Shown: positions 39,741 to 49,074 of the stretch, one piece after another
Position numbering within the stretch: the stretch's first letter is position 1
Layout: every line of letters starts with the position of its first letter
Origin: Methylophilaceae bacterium
GTDB lineage: Bacteria; Pseudomonadota; Gammaproteobacteria; Burkholderiales; Methylophilaceae
Assembly: GCA_016778465.1 (NCBI GenBank)
Contig: JADHPM010000003.1
Span: forward strand, 54,460-118,459
Direction of reading: 5' to 3'
DNA length: 64,000 nt
Position numbers and translations under genes: made by a program
Notes under the pieces: generated by a model
The model's input: the letters and a program-made list of their open reading frames with translations, nothing else
What the model was told of the DNA's origin: nothing
Databases searched by the model: none

Positions 39741-41024
39741 CTATGAATCTATACTCTTTACCATGCCAGCAGCAACTGTGTGTAAAGAAGACTCATCGAC
39801 AAGTATAAAGGCACCAGTCACTCGATTTTTCTCATAAGTATCAATAACAAGTGGCTGAGCAAGTTTAAAAGAAATTTCAGCAATATCATTAACATTGAGC
39901 TTATCTGCGAACTCCTCTCGCAAAGTATTAACGTCAATTTTATGTTTTATTTGAGTTATTTTTGCTTTTGATGAGCGAGCAGTGTGCATCATAAGGTATG
40001 TCCTATTGACGGTTAAGGGTGTCTCGCTTAACCAACAGACCATTGCCGTCAAATCTTTTGTGCTTGCTATATTATCTCCTTCATGCACTATCATGTCGCC
40101 CCGCGAGATGTCAATTTCATCTTTTAGAGTAATGGTTACTGATTGATCAGTAATACCTTCCTGAATAAAATCATCACCAATACGCATATCCTTTATTTCT
40201 GAGTGGTGCCCTGAGGGAAGAACTTTTATTTTGTCATTAACTTTTAGCGTTCCAGATTCAATTCGACCCATAAACCCCCTAAAGTCATGCAAAGCTTTAT
40301 TAGAAGATTCTTGAGGTCGACAAACAAACTGCACAGGAAGACGTAACTCTTGCATACTATTTTTATCGCTTACGTCCAAATTTTCGAGATACTCTAAAAG
40401 TGTGGGGCCGTTGTACCAGGATAATCTATTCCCGCGTTCAACAATCATATCTCCCTCTAATGCAGACATAGGAACAAAGTCTACTTGTGTCTTTTGATCT
40501 TTTATTGCCTCAAAAAAAGTCAAATAATCATCCTGTATATGCTTATATTGCTCCTCATCAAAATCAATCAAATCCATTTTGTTGATTGCAACTAAAATGT
40601 GTTTTATGCCAACAAGAGTTGACAGATAGGTATGGCGCTTAGTTTGCGTCAGGATGCCTTTTCTGGCATCAATAAGGATGATGGCGCACTCAGCGGTCGA
40701 GGCCGCTGTTACCATATTTCTGGTATATTGCTCGTGGCCGGGGGCGTCTGCGATTATATATTTTCTGGTCCCTGTACTGAAATATCGATAAGCAACATCA
40801 ATGGTAATACCTTGTTCTCTTTCTGCTTGCAATCCGTCGGTTATAAGCGATAGGTCGACTGCTGTCATACCCCGTTTTTTTGAGGTTTTTTCTATTTGAT
40901 TTAACGTGTCTGTCAGGATAGTTTTTGTATCAAAAAGCATGCGTCCAATCAAAGTACTTTTGCCATCATCAACACTTCCACAGGTCATAAATCTCAATAC
41001 AGTATCATTTGTTTTATTTGCCAT
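39741..41024 (-). CDS. cysN: Sulfate adenylyltransferase subunit 1
   Basis: 427 residues. It is an EF-Tu-like GTPase that drives ATP sulfurylase with CysD. G1 CGSVDDGKSTLIGRML, G3 DAPGHEQYTRN and G4 NKMD are visible. No APS kinase (CysC) domain is fused at the C-terminus, which agrees with direct reduction of APS by the CysH encoded upstream. It begins 2 bp after cysD. Confidence 0.96.
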   Translation of the reverse strand: MANKTNDTVLRFMTCGSVDDGKSTLIGRMLFDTKTILTDTLNQIEKTSKKRGMTAVDLSLITDGLQAEREQGITIDVAYRYFSTGTRKYIIADAPGHEQYTRNMVTAASTAECAIILIDARKGILTQTKRHTYLSTLVGIKHILVAINKMDLIDFDEEQYKHIQDDYLTFFEAIKDQKTQVDFVPMSALEGDMIVERGNRLSWYNGPTLLEYLENLDVSDKNSMQELRLPVQFVCRPQESSNKALHDFRGFMGRIESGTLKVNDKIKVLPSGHHSEIKDMRIGDDFIQEGITDQSVTITLKDEIDISRGDMIVHEGDNIASTKDLTAMVCWLSETPLTVNRTYLMMHTARSSKAKITQIKHKIDVNTLREEFADKLNVNDIAEISFKLAQPLVIDTYEKNRVTGAFILVDESSLHTVAAGMVKSIDS

Positions 41025-41026
41025 AA

Positions 41027-41929
41027 TTAAAAGTAACCCTCTTTCTTACGCTGCTCCATTGCTGCTTCTGACATTTGATCATCAAGCCTTGTCTCACCGC
41101 GTTCAGAAATAATGGTTGAAGCTGTTTCTAGAATAATTTTTTCAACTGTATCTGCACTGCTCAGGACAGGAGCGGTGCATGTTATATCCCCCACGGTACG
41201 GAATCGGACTGTTAAATTTTCAATTTTTTCATCAGATCTTGCCGGAGTAAATTCAGTAACCGGAACAATTGAGCCATTGCGCTTAATGATATCTCTTTGA
41301 TGTGCGAAGTATATATTAGGAAGCTCTAGATTTTCCCTTGCGATATATTGCCAGACATCCATTTCTGTCCAATTCGATATAGGGAAGGCTCGAATATTTT
41401 CACCCTTATGAACGCGCGCATTGTAAAGATCCCATAATTCAGGACGTTGATTTTTTGGATCCCATTGCCCAAACTCATCTCTAAAACTCATTATTCGCTC
41501 TTTGGCTCTAGCTTTCTCTTCGTCTCTTCTTGCTCCACCAATACAACAATCAAATATATTTTCCTCTATGGCCTCTAGCAAGGTAATTGATTGGTACTTA
41601 TTTCTTGGTTCGTTAGGTGAATTAAGGACGACTGTGCCCTTTGACATCGACTCTTCAACAGAAGCCACAATCAGTCTCTCTCCTAGCTCAGCTACTTTTC
41701 TGTCCCTAAATTCTATGACTTCAGGGTAGTTGTGCCCAGTATCAACATGCATTAATGGAAAAGGGAAGCGTCCCGGACGAAATGCTTTTTCTGCAATTCT
41801 TAATAAACATAATGAGTCCTTACCGCCAGAAAATAACAAAACAGGGTTGCTGCATTGTCCTGCGACTTCTCTCATAATGTGAATCGCTTCAGATTCTAAC
41901 CAATCTAAATGTGATAATACTTTTACCAT
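41027..41929 (-). CDS. cysD: Sulfate adenylyltransferase subunit 2
   Basis: 300 residues. This is the catalytic ATP-pyrophosphatase subunit that forms APS from ATP and sulfate. The PP-loop is LLFSGGKDSLCLLRIA (about 31-46). MHVDTGHNYPEVIEFRD and GARRDEEKARAKERI are typical of CysD. It lies between cysH and cysN with essentially no spacer. Confidence 0.97.
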   Translation of the reverse strand: MVKVLSHLDWLESEAIHIMREVAGQCSNPVLLFSGGKDSLCLLRIAEKAFRPGRFPFPLMHVDTGHNYPEVIEFRDRKVAELGERLIVASVEESMSKGTVVLNSPNEPRNKYQSITLLEAIEENIFDCCIGGARRDEEKARAKERIMSFRDEFGQWDPKNQRPELWDLYNARVHKGENIRAFPISNWTEMDVWQYIARENLELPNIYFAHQRDIIKRNGSIVPVTEFTPARSDEKIENLTVRFRTVGDITCTAPVLSSADTVEKIILETASTIISERGETRLDDQMSEAAMEQRKKEGYF

Positions 41930-42658
41930 TTATTTTTCATCCTTTGAGTGTAACCCACACTCTTTGTTTTTAGGATTTTCCCACCACCATCGACCCGCAC
42001 GAATATCTTCACCAATGCTAATAGCTCTTGTGCATGGCGCACACCCTATGCTCGGATAGAATTTGTCGTGCAAGCGATTATAAGGAAGATCATTTAATTT
42101 TATGTAAGCCCATACCTCAGAATCTGACCAGTCGACAAGGGGATTAATTTTATCGATGTTGTGCCCGCTGTCGAACTCTTTAATCTTTAAGGTTTCCCTT
42201 GTTTGAGATTGTTCAGCGCGCATACCGGTAACCCAAGCATTTCTTGCTTGAAGAGCACGAATTAATGGCTCTACTTTTCTGATGTAACAACACTCTTTTC
42301 TGAGCTCTAATGATTCATAGAAGGCATTTACGCCATTTTCATTCATATAGGCTTCTATTTTTTTTTGATCTGGAAAAAAGACCTCAATTTTTTGATTAAA
42401 TATTTGTTTTACTTTGCTAATTAATTCATAGGTTTCGTTGGGGAGTCGTCCTGTGTCTAAAGTAAAAATAGCAATCTTATTTGAAGACTGATGAATTGCG
42501 TGATGGAGTACAATATCCTCAGCACCAAAACTACTTGCAAAAGCTACAGACGGGTATGTTTCTCCAATATCTTGAATGATCTCGTGGAGCGCCTTTACTT
42601 TTTTTTCTAATCCTTCTTGTAGCTCAGGAGTTAAATTTATTTGATCAGTTTTTTTCAT
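41930..42658 (-). CDS. cysH: Adenylylsulfate (APS) reductase, assimilatory
   Basis: 242 residues. It reduces APS to sulfite. The paired cysteines Cys123-Cys124 (KECCYIRKVEPL) and Cys206/Cys209 (GCAPCTRA) bind a 4Fe-4S cluster. These are the features that separate APS reductases from PAPS reductases. The catalytic Cys234 is in KECGLH near the C-terminus. No cysC was seen in the cluster, consistent with APS as substrate. Confidence 0.95.
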   Translation of the reverse strand: MKKTDQINLTPELQEGLEKKVKALHEIIQDIGETYPSVAFASSFGAEDIVLHHAIHQSSNKIAIFTLDTGRLPNETYELISKVKQIFNQKIEVFFPDQKKIEAYMNENGVNAFYESLELRKECCYIRKVEPLIRALQARNAWVTGMRAEQSQTRETLKIKEFDSGHNIDKINPLVDWSDSEVWAYIKLNDLPYNRLHDKFYPSIGCAPCTRAISIGEDIRAGRWWWENPKNKECGLHSKDEK

Positions 42659-42663
42659 TATAA

Positions 42664-43266
42664 CTATCTATTTTTTCTGCGCCATACCGGCTCTTTTAAA
42701 TCATATGCACCCTGATATGGGTCACTAAAGTCTTTGAGTGAGCTTATTGCGTCATTAACATTTCTATCTGCGCGGATCATGTAGCTGCTAAATCCAACTC
42801 TTTTCAAAAAATATAGCTGGTCCTTTAAAACATCCCCCATAGCTCGTAGATCATTTTTAAAATGAAATTTATTTCTTATCCTTGCCGCGATTGAAAAAAT
42901 ACGACCATCGGCAAATTTTTCAGTTTTGATTGCGATAAGTGGAAATTGATTCAAGCTATCACCGTTATCTAAATTTTTTTCAATCTCTTCGTGGGTATAA
43001 ATCCAGATGGCTATCTCCCCAAGCTTTAATCTCTGGTCTAAGGCTTTTTTATGATGCAAAAATACCTTAAGGGGCAAAATAAGATGACCTTTTTCTGGGA
43101 CAACCGTGTCTTCGATTTGTTTTTGGGTAGGAAAATCCTCCCCAGTCAATTTAAATTGGACAATTTTACCGGCTTGTTTTTTTATCTCCACCTCAATAGC
43201 TGGCAGCTCAATAACTTGCCAAGCGTCATCTTGAATTTTATCATGCAGTACTAATTGAGAATTCAT
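42664..43266 (-). CDS. DUF934 protein associated with sulfite reductase
   Basis: 200 residues. The DUF934 segment is in the C-terminal half (FADGRIFSIAARIRNKFHFKNDLRAMGDVLKDQLYFL, split here by context), followed by a short basic end. DUF934 genes sit next to this type of sulfite reductase in many Alpha- and Betaproteobacteria. Their biochemical role is not established; an electron-transfer or assembly partner is a reasonable guess. It is 2 bp downstream of the reductase gene. Confidence 0.85.
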   Translation of the reverse strand: MNSQLVLHDKIQDDAWQVIELPAIEVEIKKQAGKIVQFKLTGEDFPTQKQIEDTVVPEKGHLILPLKVFLHHKKALDQRLKLGEIAIWIYTHEEIEKNLDNGDSLNQFPLIAIKTEKFADGRIFSIAARIRNKFHFKNDLRAMGDVLKDQLYFLKRVGFSSYMIRADRNVNDAISSLKDFSDPYQGAYDLKEPVWRRKNR

Positions 43267-43268
43267 AG

Positions 43269-44921
43269 TTAATGCTCCTCCCCTAGGTATATAAGGTCCT
43301 TGAATGGCTCAAGCCCTACACGGTGCACACAATCAATGAATAACTCATCATCATGACGGACAGTTGTAAAAACGGAAATTATCTTACGTATAACTTCAGG
43401 CATCTGCGCGGCCGAAAAGGAGGGGCCAATTACCTTTCCAATACTAGCAAAATTTCCTTGATTTCCGCCCAGTGTCACCTGGTACCATTCGCTATCATTT
43501 TTATCCACTCCCAGAATACCAATATGGCCTACGTGATGATGGCCGCATGCATTCATGCAGCCCGAGATATTCAAATTAATATCACCAATATCATGCAAAT
43601 AGTCCATATCATCAAAAACCGCCTGAATAGATTCTGCTATAGGGATACTTTTGGCATTAGCTAAAGAGCAAAAATCTCCCCCAGGGCAACAAATGATATC
43701 AGTTAATAATCCAACATTAGGGGTTGCTAGGTTTAAGTCTTTGGCTTTTTTCCAAAGCTCACGTAAGTTATCCTCCCGAACGTCTGCCAATATTAAATTT
43801 TGCTCATGCGATACGCGTATCTCACCAAAACTATACTCATCAGCCATGCTGGCAACTGCACGCATCTGCTCTGAGGTTGCATCTCCGGGAGCTGTGTGTG
43901 TTGGCTTTAAAGATAGAGTGACTGCGCGATAACCTTGTTTCTTGTGTTTATGAGTGCAACGCGTCAGCCATTGTGAAAAAGCTTTATCATTTTGATATGC
44001 TTCTAAATTAGAAATAATGTTTGATTCATATGCAGGTTCTGAAAAGAACGCCTTCACGCGCTGTAACTCAGATTCAGTGATAGTGTTTGGACCATCTTTA
44101 ATATATTGCCACTCCTCTTCGACCAAGGTTTTGAATTTTTCAATACCAAGCGCCTTCACGAGGATTTTAATTCTTGCCTTAAAGCTGTTATCTCTTCGTC
44201 CATAAAGATTATAAACCCTTAGAATTGCCTCGCAGTAGGTTAGAATATGTTGCCACTCTAATCGTTCATTGATAACAGATCCCAAAATTGGTGTCCGACC
44301 AAGACCACCACCAACCCAAACTTTAACAACGATTTGTTTTTGTTCATCGAGATAGAATTCAAGCCCTATATCATGTGCTTGAACCAGCGCACGGTCTTTT
44401 GATGAGCCGGTAACTGCAATTTTAAATTTTCTCGGCAACAAAGCAAATTCAGGGTGAAATGTACTCCATTGGCGCATAATTTCTGCTATATGGCGCGGGT
44501 CAATGATTTCGTCAGGGGTAATTCCTGAAAATTGGTCAGTGGTGATATTCCTTACACAGTTACCCGATGTTTGGATTGCGTGCATTTGAACGGATGCTAA
44601 TTCCCTTAATATATCTGGTGTATCCTCAAGCTTGGGCCAATTAAGTTGTAGGTTTTGTCGCGTGCTAAAGTGACCGTAACCACGGTCATATTTATCTGCA
44701 ATTTCAGCTAATTTTTTTAATTGCTTTGATGATAAAAGCCCATAGGGTATGGCAATCCTCAGCATTGGTGCATGACGTTGTATGTAAAGCCCATTTTGCA
44801 GTCGCAAGGGTCTAAATTCCTCATCCGTCAGCTCCTGATTGAGATAGCGGCTTAATTGATTCTCATATTGAGCCACTCTTTCGTCTACGATTGCCTGATC
44901 TATTTCATCATATTTATACAT
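43269..44921 (-). CDS. cysI: Sulfite reductase hemoprotein (nitrite/sulfite reductase family)
   Basis: 550 residues with the two-fold nitrite/sulfite reductase repeat. Siroheme and 4Fe-4S ligands are visible as C-x5-C in CCPGGDFC and C-x3-C in SGCMNACGHHHVG. It reduces sulfite to sulfide with six electrons. No flavoprotein partner cysJ is present, so the donor may be a ferredoxin. The shift from sulfite to nitrite specificity cannot be read directly, but the cys context favours sulfite. Confidence 0.93.
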   Translation of the reverse strand: MYKYDEIDQAIVDERVAQYENQLSRYLNQELTDEEFRPLRLQNGLYIQRHAPMLRIAIPYGLLSSKQLKKLAEIADKYDRGYGHFSTRQNLQLNWPKLEDTPDILRELASVQMHAIQTSGNCVRNITTDQFSGITPDEIIDPRHIAEIMRQWSTFHPEFALLPRKFKIAVTGSSKDRALVQAHDIGLEFYLDEQKQIVVKVWVGGGLGRTPILGSVINERLEWQHILTYCEAILRVYNLYGRRDNSFKARIKILVKALGIEKFKTLVEEEWQYIKDGPNTITESELQRVKAFFSEPAYESNIISNLEAYQNDKAFSQWLTRCTHKHKKQGYRAVTLSLKPTHTAPGDATSEQMRAVASMADEYSFGEIRVSHEQNLILADVREDNLRELWKKAKDLNLATPNVGLLTDIICCPGGDFCSLANAKSIPIAESIQAVFDDMDYLHDIGDINLNISGCMNACGHHHVGHIGILGVDKNDSEWYQVTLGGNQGNFASIGKVIGPSFSAAQMPEVIRKIISVFTTVRHDDELFIDCVHRVGLEPFKDLIYLGEEH

Positions 44922-44929
44922 AGAAAACC

Positions 44930-45703
44930 TTAATAATTAATTATTAGTTTTAAGCCCACTGCAAAAAGAATAAACACTAAAATTAGCCTGAGTTTATTTT
45001 CATTAATTTTTGTACTTAAAAAGCTACCAGTCCATATACCTGGAATGGAGCCAACGAGTAGCGAACTCAGTAAAATAAAATCTATGTGCCCTAAATTATA
45101 ATGCCCCAAACCTGCGAAAAAAGTAATTGGTACGGCGTGCGCAATGTCCGTGCCTATAATATTTTTTACAGACATCTTAGGGTAGAGCAATAACAATGCC
45201 GTTACGCCAAGAGCTCCAGCACCAACAGAGGTCAGCGTTACCATCGCGCCAAGAATAATACCTAAAGCAATGGTTAATATATTCGTATGACGCAACGTTC
45301 TAAGTTTATTACTTTTTGATTTTTCTACAATAACGGGTTGGTATAAGACAGCAACAGCCGTCATCACCAAAGCAATTCCCAACCCAAGCTCAATTGCCCC
45401 AATGACTTCTGGCGACTTTAAGTTAATTTTTTTTAAAAATAGGGTTGTGATAAAAGATGCCGGAATACTTCCGAGCATTAATTTTCCGACAATATCCCAA
45501 CTAATATGACCTAATTTGTTATGCGAGATGACACCAGCTGACTTTGTTATCGATGCATAAATTAAATCTGTTCCTATTGCAACAGCGGGATTTACTTTAA
45601 AAAGGATTACCAGAAGGGGGGTCATGAGGGATCCGCCACCAACACCGGTAAGCCCAACCAATAAACCAACAACAAAACCTGATATAGTAAGCTCTATACC
45701 CAT
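44930..45703 (-). CDS. TauE/SafE-family membrane permease
   Basis: 257 residues with about seven to eight membrane helices and the family glycine-rich loop VGLTGVGGGSLMTPLL near the start, repeated in the second half as TSVGAGALGVTALLLL. Members export sulfite or other sulfur anions, or import sulfate in some organisms. As first gene of the sulfate assimilation cluster and divergent from cysB, it is most likely a sulfate or sulfite transporter. The direction of transport is not known. Confidence 0.9.
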   Translation of the reverse strand: MGIELTISGFVVGLLVGLTGVGGGSLMTPLLVILFKVNPAVAIGTDLIYASITKSAGVISHNKLGHISWDIVGKLMLGSIPASFITTLFLKKINLKSPEVIGAIELGLGIALVMTAVAVLYQPVIVEKSKSNKLRTLRHTNILTIALGIILGAMVTLTSVGAGALGVTALLLLYPKMSVKNIIGTDIAHAVPITFFAGLGHYNLGHIDFILLSSLLVGSIPGIWTGSFLSTKINENKLRLILVFILFAVGLKLIINY

Positions 45704-45796
45704 GCGTGACCTGTCATAAAAATTGATGTGAAATATATCAGGTTTTAATATATTATTCTAGTAATATTAATTGATAAATATATAACTTTTAGCTAT
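45704..45796. promoter_or_regulatory. Divergent regulatory spacer between the cys cluster and cysB
   Basis: 93 bp, strongly AT-rich. It contains two perfect short palindromes, TAATATATTA at 45746-45755 and TAATATTA at 45762-45769, which fall on opposite sides of a 6-bp centre. LysR-type regulators normally act from such divergent spacers. The AT-richness makes chance palindromes likely, so the exact site is uncertain. Confidence 0.4.
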
Positions 45797-46726
45797 ATGA
45801 AATTACAACAACTACGATGTGTCTATGAAGTGGTGCAGAATAACTTTAACATTTCAAAAGCTGCACAATCGTTACACACCTCTCAGCCAGGGGTAAGCAA
45901 ACAAATCCAATTACTCGAGGACGAGATTGGCATTAAGGTATTCCAAAGAAATGGAAAACGTCTCGTTGGGCTAACCGAGCCTGGCCATAAAGTTATTTTT
46001 TCCATTACGGAAATTATGCGTGAGACAAAGAATATAAAGCGCGTTTCTGAGGAATACGAAAAAACTGACTCGGGACACTTTACGATTGCGACAACACACA
46101 CCCAAGCTCGATATAAATTACCAAAAATTGTTGAAGCTTTTGTAAAGCAATATCCAAAAATTAATTTAAATATTCATCAAGGGAATCCCACACAAGTAAC
46201 AGAACAAATTGTCTCAGGCGAGGCTGATCTTGGCATTGCAACAGAATCGATCAGCTTGAATGATAAAATTTTTTGTATTCCTTGCTACACTTGGAACCGT
46301 TGCGTTGTTATGCCGAAGGGGCATTTATTGGAAAGCAAGGACCATCTGACACTGAAAGACTTATCAACTTACCCTTTAATTACCTATGACTATGCCTTTA
46401 CTGGCAGCACTATTGTTTCCAATGTCTTTAGGGAGGCAAATTTAAATCCTAATATCATGTTAACGGCGATCGATGCCGATGTTATTAAAACCTATGTCAG
46501 CTTGAATCTTGGCGTTGGATTGATTGCTCAAATGGCGTTTGATAAACAGAAAGATAAGGATTTAACTAGCCGAGACGTCAGCCATCTTTTTCCCACTAGC
46601 ACAACATACCTAGGTATCCGAAAAGACACGTTCATAAGGCAATTTACCCATGACTTTATTAAAATGTTTACCCCACAGATGAGTGACGAGGAGTTAAGAA
46701 TTTTTTTACAAAAAAGACATATCTAG
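45797..46726 (+). CDS. cysB: CysB-type LysR family regulator
   Basis: 309 residues. The N-terminal winged helix-turn-helix (MKLQQLRCVYEVVQNNFNISKAAQSL) closely follows CysB/Cbl. The effector domain (about 90-295) includes the conserved TTHTQARYKLP and TYDYAFTGST. CysB senses O-acetylserine or N-acetylserine and activates sulfur assimilation genes. Divergent position from the cys cluster supports that role. It could be Cbl-like, but this cannot be separated without phylogeny. Confidence 0.92.
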   Translation: MKLQQLRCVYEVVQNNFNISKAAQSLHTSQPGVSKQIQLLEDEIGIKVFQRNGKRLVGLTEPGHKVIFSITEIMRETKNIKRVSEEYEKTDSGHFTIATTHTQARYKLPKIVEAFVKQYPKINLNIHQGNPTQVTEQIVSGEADLGIATESISLNDKIFCIPCYTWNRCVVMPKGHLLESKDHLTLKDLSTYPLITYDYAFTGSTIVSNVFREANLNPNIMLTAIDADVIKTYVSLNLGVGLIAQMAFDKQKDKDLTSRDVSHLFPTSTTYLGIRKDTFIRQFTHDFIKMFTPQMSDEELRIFLQKRHI

Positions 46727-46768
46727 GTATAAAGTTATTGTGTAGTTAAATTTGTATGGGGGAAAAGC

Positions 46769-48430
46769 ATGAAATCTGATATTGAAATTGCCCAAAACTC
46801 AAAATTATTGCCAATTCATGAGGTTGCACAAAAGGTCGGCGTCTCAAAAGACGCTCTAGTAAATTACGGCACATCGATTGCTAAAATCGATATCAATAAA
46901 GTTCAAATAGATAAAAAATCGAAGGGTAAGTTAATTCTTGTCAGCGCTATGAGCCCGACCCCAGCGGGGGAGGGGAAAACCACTACCACTATTGGGTTGG
47001 CGGATGCGTTGGCATTTGTTGGAAAAAAATCAATGGCTTGTGTGAGGGAGCCCTCATTAGGGCCAGTGTTTGGCATGAAGGGCGGGGCCACTGGCGGAGG
47101 GATGTCTCAAGCACTGCCTATGGAAAATATTAATCTACATTTTACCGGCGATTTTCATGCAATAACATCTGCCAATAACCTTTTATCAGCTTTAATTGAT
47201 AACCACGTATGGCATGGAAACGAGCTGGGAATTGATATCAATAATATAAGTTTTGATCGATGTCTAGATATGAATGACCGATCATTACGTCAGGTAAAAG
47301 TTGAGATGAGCCGCTATCAATATAACGGCAAATTCAACATATCGGTGGCAAGTGAGGTTATGGCTATATTCTGCTTGGCCTCTTCTTACCAGGACTTAGA
47401 AAAACGACTTGGAGAAATGGAGGTTGCGAAACATATCGATCCGACAAAACCCCCAATCTTGGCTAAAGACTTGAAGGCGCAAGGTCCTATGGTGGCCCTG
47501 CTCAAGGATGCCTTTATGCCTAATCTAGTTCAAACCATCCAGCACACGCCGACACTTATTCACGGTGGCCCATTTGCAAATATAGCGCACGGTTGCAATT
47601 CTTTTATCGCCACTAATTTAGCTTTATCCTTATCAGATTACGTCGTGACAGAGGCGGGATTCGGAGCAGATTTAGGCGCTGAGAAATTTATTGATATAAA
47701 ATGTCGTCAATCTGGCCTAAAACCAGATATGCTTGTTTTGGTGGCGACTATTCGCGCACTCAAATACCATGGCGGTCTTGAAGTTTCCGACTTGAATGAA
47801 GAAAACCTGGAAGCGCTTGCAAACGGTTTTAAAAACCTACAACGCCATATCGAAAATTGTAGTCAACACTATGGCCTTGATCTCATTGTTGCGATCAATC
47901 ATTTTGGCGCTGACACACAAAATGAAATTGATTATGTGCAAGCGGCTGTTGAAAAACTAGGTTTCCAGGCGATTCTTTGCAGTCATTGGGCTGACGGTGC
48001 AAAAGGAGCAGCTGATTTGGCTCATGCGTCGATTGAGCTTCTTGAAAAGACAAAAGCAAGCTGTCGTTATGTGTATGACCAGGACGCATCACTCAAAGCA
48101 AAAATTGAAACAATTGCTAAGAAAATCTATCGTGCCAAGGAAGTTGTCTATGAGCCTGAAGCCGATAAGCAGATTAATGAATTTGCAAAACTTTATGACG
48201 GTCTTCCTGTGTGTATTGCCAAGACACCATACTCGTTCTCAAGTGACCCAAAACAAAGGGGGGCCGCTGATAACCATGATCTCATTATAAGGGAAGTAAG
48301 GCTGTCGCGAGGTGCAGGGTTTATAGTTGCCGTTTGTGGCGACTTGATGACTTTACCCGGGCTTCCAAAGCGTCCAGCTAGTGAAAATATCTATGTGGAT
48401 AATAAAGGAAAAATAGTAGGGTTAAGTTAG
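46769..48430 (+). CDS. fhs: Formate-tetrahydrofolate ligase
   Basis: 553 residues, the usual size. It makes 10-formyl-THF from formate, THF and ATP. The P-loop SPTPAGEGKTTTTIGL lies at about 63-78, followed by VREPSLGPVFGMKGGATGGG and HFTGDFHAI. In a methylotroph this feeds formate carbon into purines, fMet and serine. A GGGGGAAAA ribosome site precedes it. It is the first gene after cysB on this strand, with a 42-bp gap. Confidence 0.97.
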   Translation: MKSDIEIAQNSKLLPIHEVAQKVGVSKDALVNYGTSIAKIDINKVQIDKKSKGKLILVSAMSPTPAGEGKTTTTIGLADALAFVGKKSMACVREPSLGPVFGMKGGATGGGMSQALPMENINLHFTGDFHAITSANNLLSALIDNHVWHGNELGIDINNISFDRCLDMNDRSLRQVKVEMSRYQYNGKFNISVASEVMAIFCLASSYQDLEKRLGEMEVAKHIDPTKPPILAKDLKAQGPMVALLKDAFMPNLVQTIQHTPTLIHGGPFANIAHGCNSFIATNLALSLSDYVVTEAGFGADLGAEKFIDIKCRQSGLKPDMLVLVATIRALKYHGGLEVSDLNEENLEALANGFKNLQRHIENCSQHYGLDLIVAINHFGADTQNEIDYVQAAVEKLGFQAILCSHWADGAKGAADLAHASIELLEKTKASCRYVYDQDASLKAKIETIAKKIYRAKEVVYEPEADKQINEFAKLYDGLPVCIAKTPYSFSSDPKQRGAADNHDLIIREVRLSRGAGFIVAVCGDLMTLPGLPKRPASENIYVDNKGKIVGLS

Positions 48431-48432
48431 AT

Positions 48433-49023
48433 TTGAAAATAATTTTAAGAGAAAGTATTGCAAAGAGCTTAATTATTTCAAAATCAAAGTTTATTGGTCT
48501 CAGCTTTATTGTAAAGAGCAAAGAGGAGGCCCTAAAAAAAATTCAACAGAGCTTCGGCATGCACCCATCATGCAGCCATATTGCATTTAGTTATCAGATC
48601 TATAAAAGCAATGTTATTGAGCCATACTTTACTGATAACGGTGAACCTGCAGGTACCGCAGGTAAACCGCTATTGAGTATCCTAGAAAATAAAAAAATTA
48701 TTAATACCTGTTTGGCAGTAGTCCGCTATTATGGCGGAGTTAATTTGGGCACCGGAGGTCTGGCGAGGGCATATAGCAAAGCAGGGATGTTGGCATTAAA
48801 CCAGAGCGATATCACTAATTATATTGAAAAAAAAAATTATTTATTTACACTTAAATACAATATGTTAGATATTATTTCTAATGTTATTTATAAGAATAAT
48901 GGAGAGATTATAGACAAACAATTCTCTGATGACATTTGCCTTAAAGTTGCATTAACCTCAAAAGTAGCAACGAGAATTCAAAGTCAGTATCCGCTCATAA
49001 AAATTAATGAGACACCCCATTAA
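48433..49023 (+). CDS. yigZ: YigZ/IMPACT-family protein
   Basis: 196 residues from a TTG start 2 bp after the fhs stop. The N-terminal UPF0029 domain shows KSKFIGLSF, HPSCSHIAFSYQI, FTDNGEPAGTAGKPLL and VVRYYGGVNLGTGGLARAYSKA. The C-terminal part is the DUF1949 half. Eukaryotic IMPACT regulates the GCN2 kinase; the bacterial role is unsettled. The TTG is the only suitable start before the conserved region. Confidence 0.9.
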   Translation: MKIILRESIAKSLIISKSKFIGLSFIVKSKEEALKKIQQSFGMHPSCSHIAFSYQIYKSNVIEPYFTDNGEPAGTAGKPLLSILENKKIINTCLAVVRYYGGVNLGTGGLARAYSKAGMLALNQSDITNYIEKKNYLFTLKYNMLDIISNVIYKNNGEIIDKQFSDDICLKVALTSKVATRIQSQYPLIKINETPH

Positions 49024-49074
49024 GTCAAGATAACTTGTTATTATTAATAACCAATTTTTAAAAAGGGATTAATT

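Noticed and set aside
49037..49051. GTTATT/AATAAC hairpin before metY
   Set aside because: A 6-bp AT-rich stem with a weak T-run is not convincing as terminator or riboswitch.
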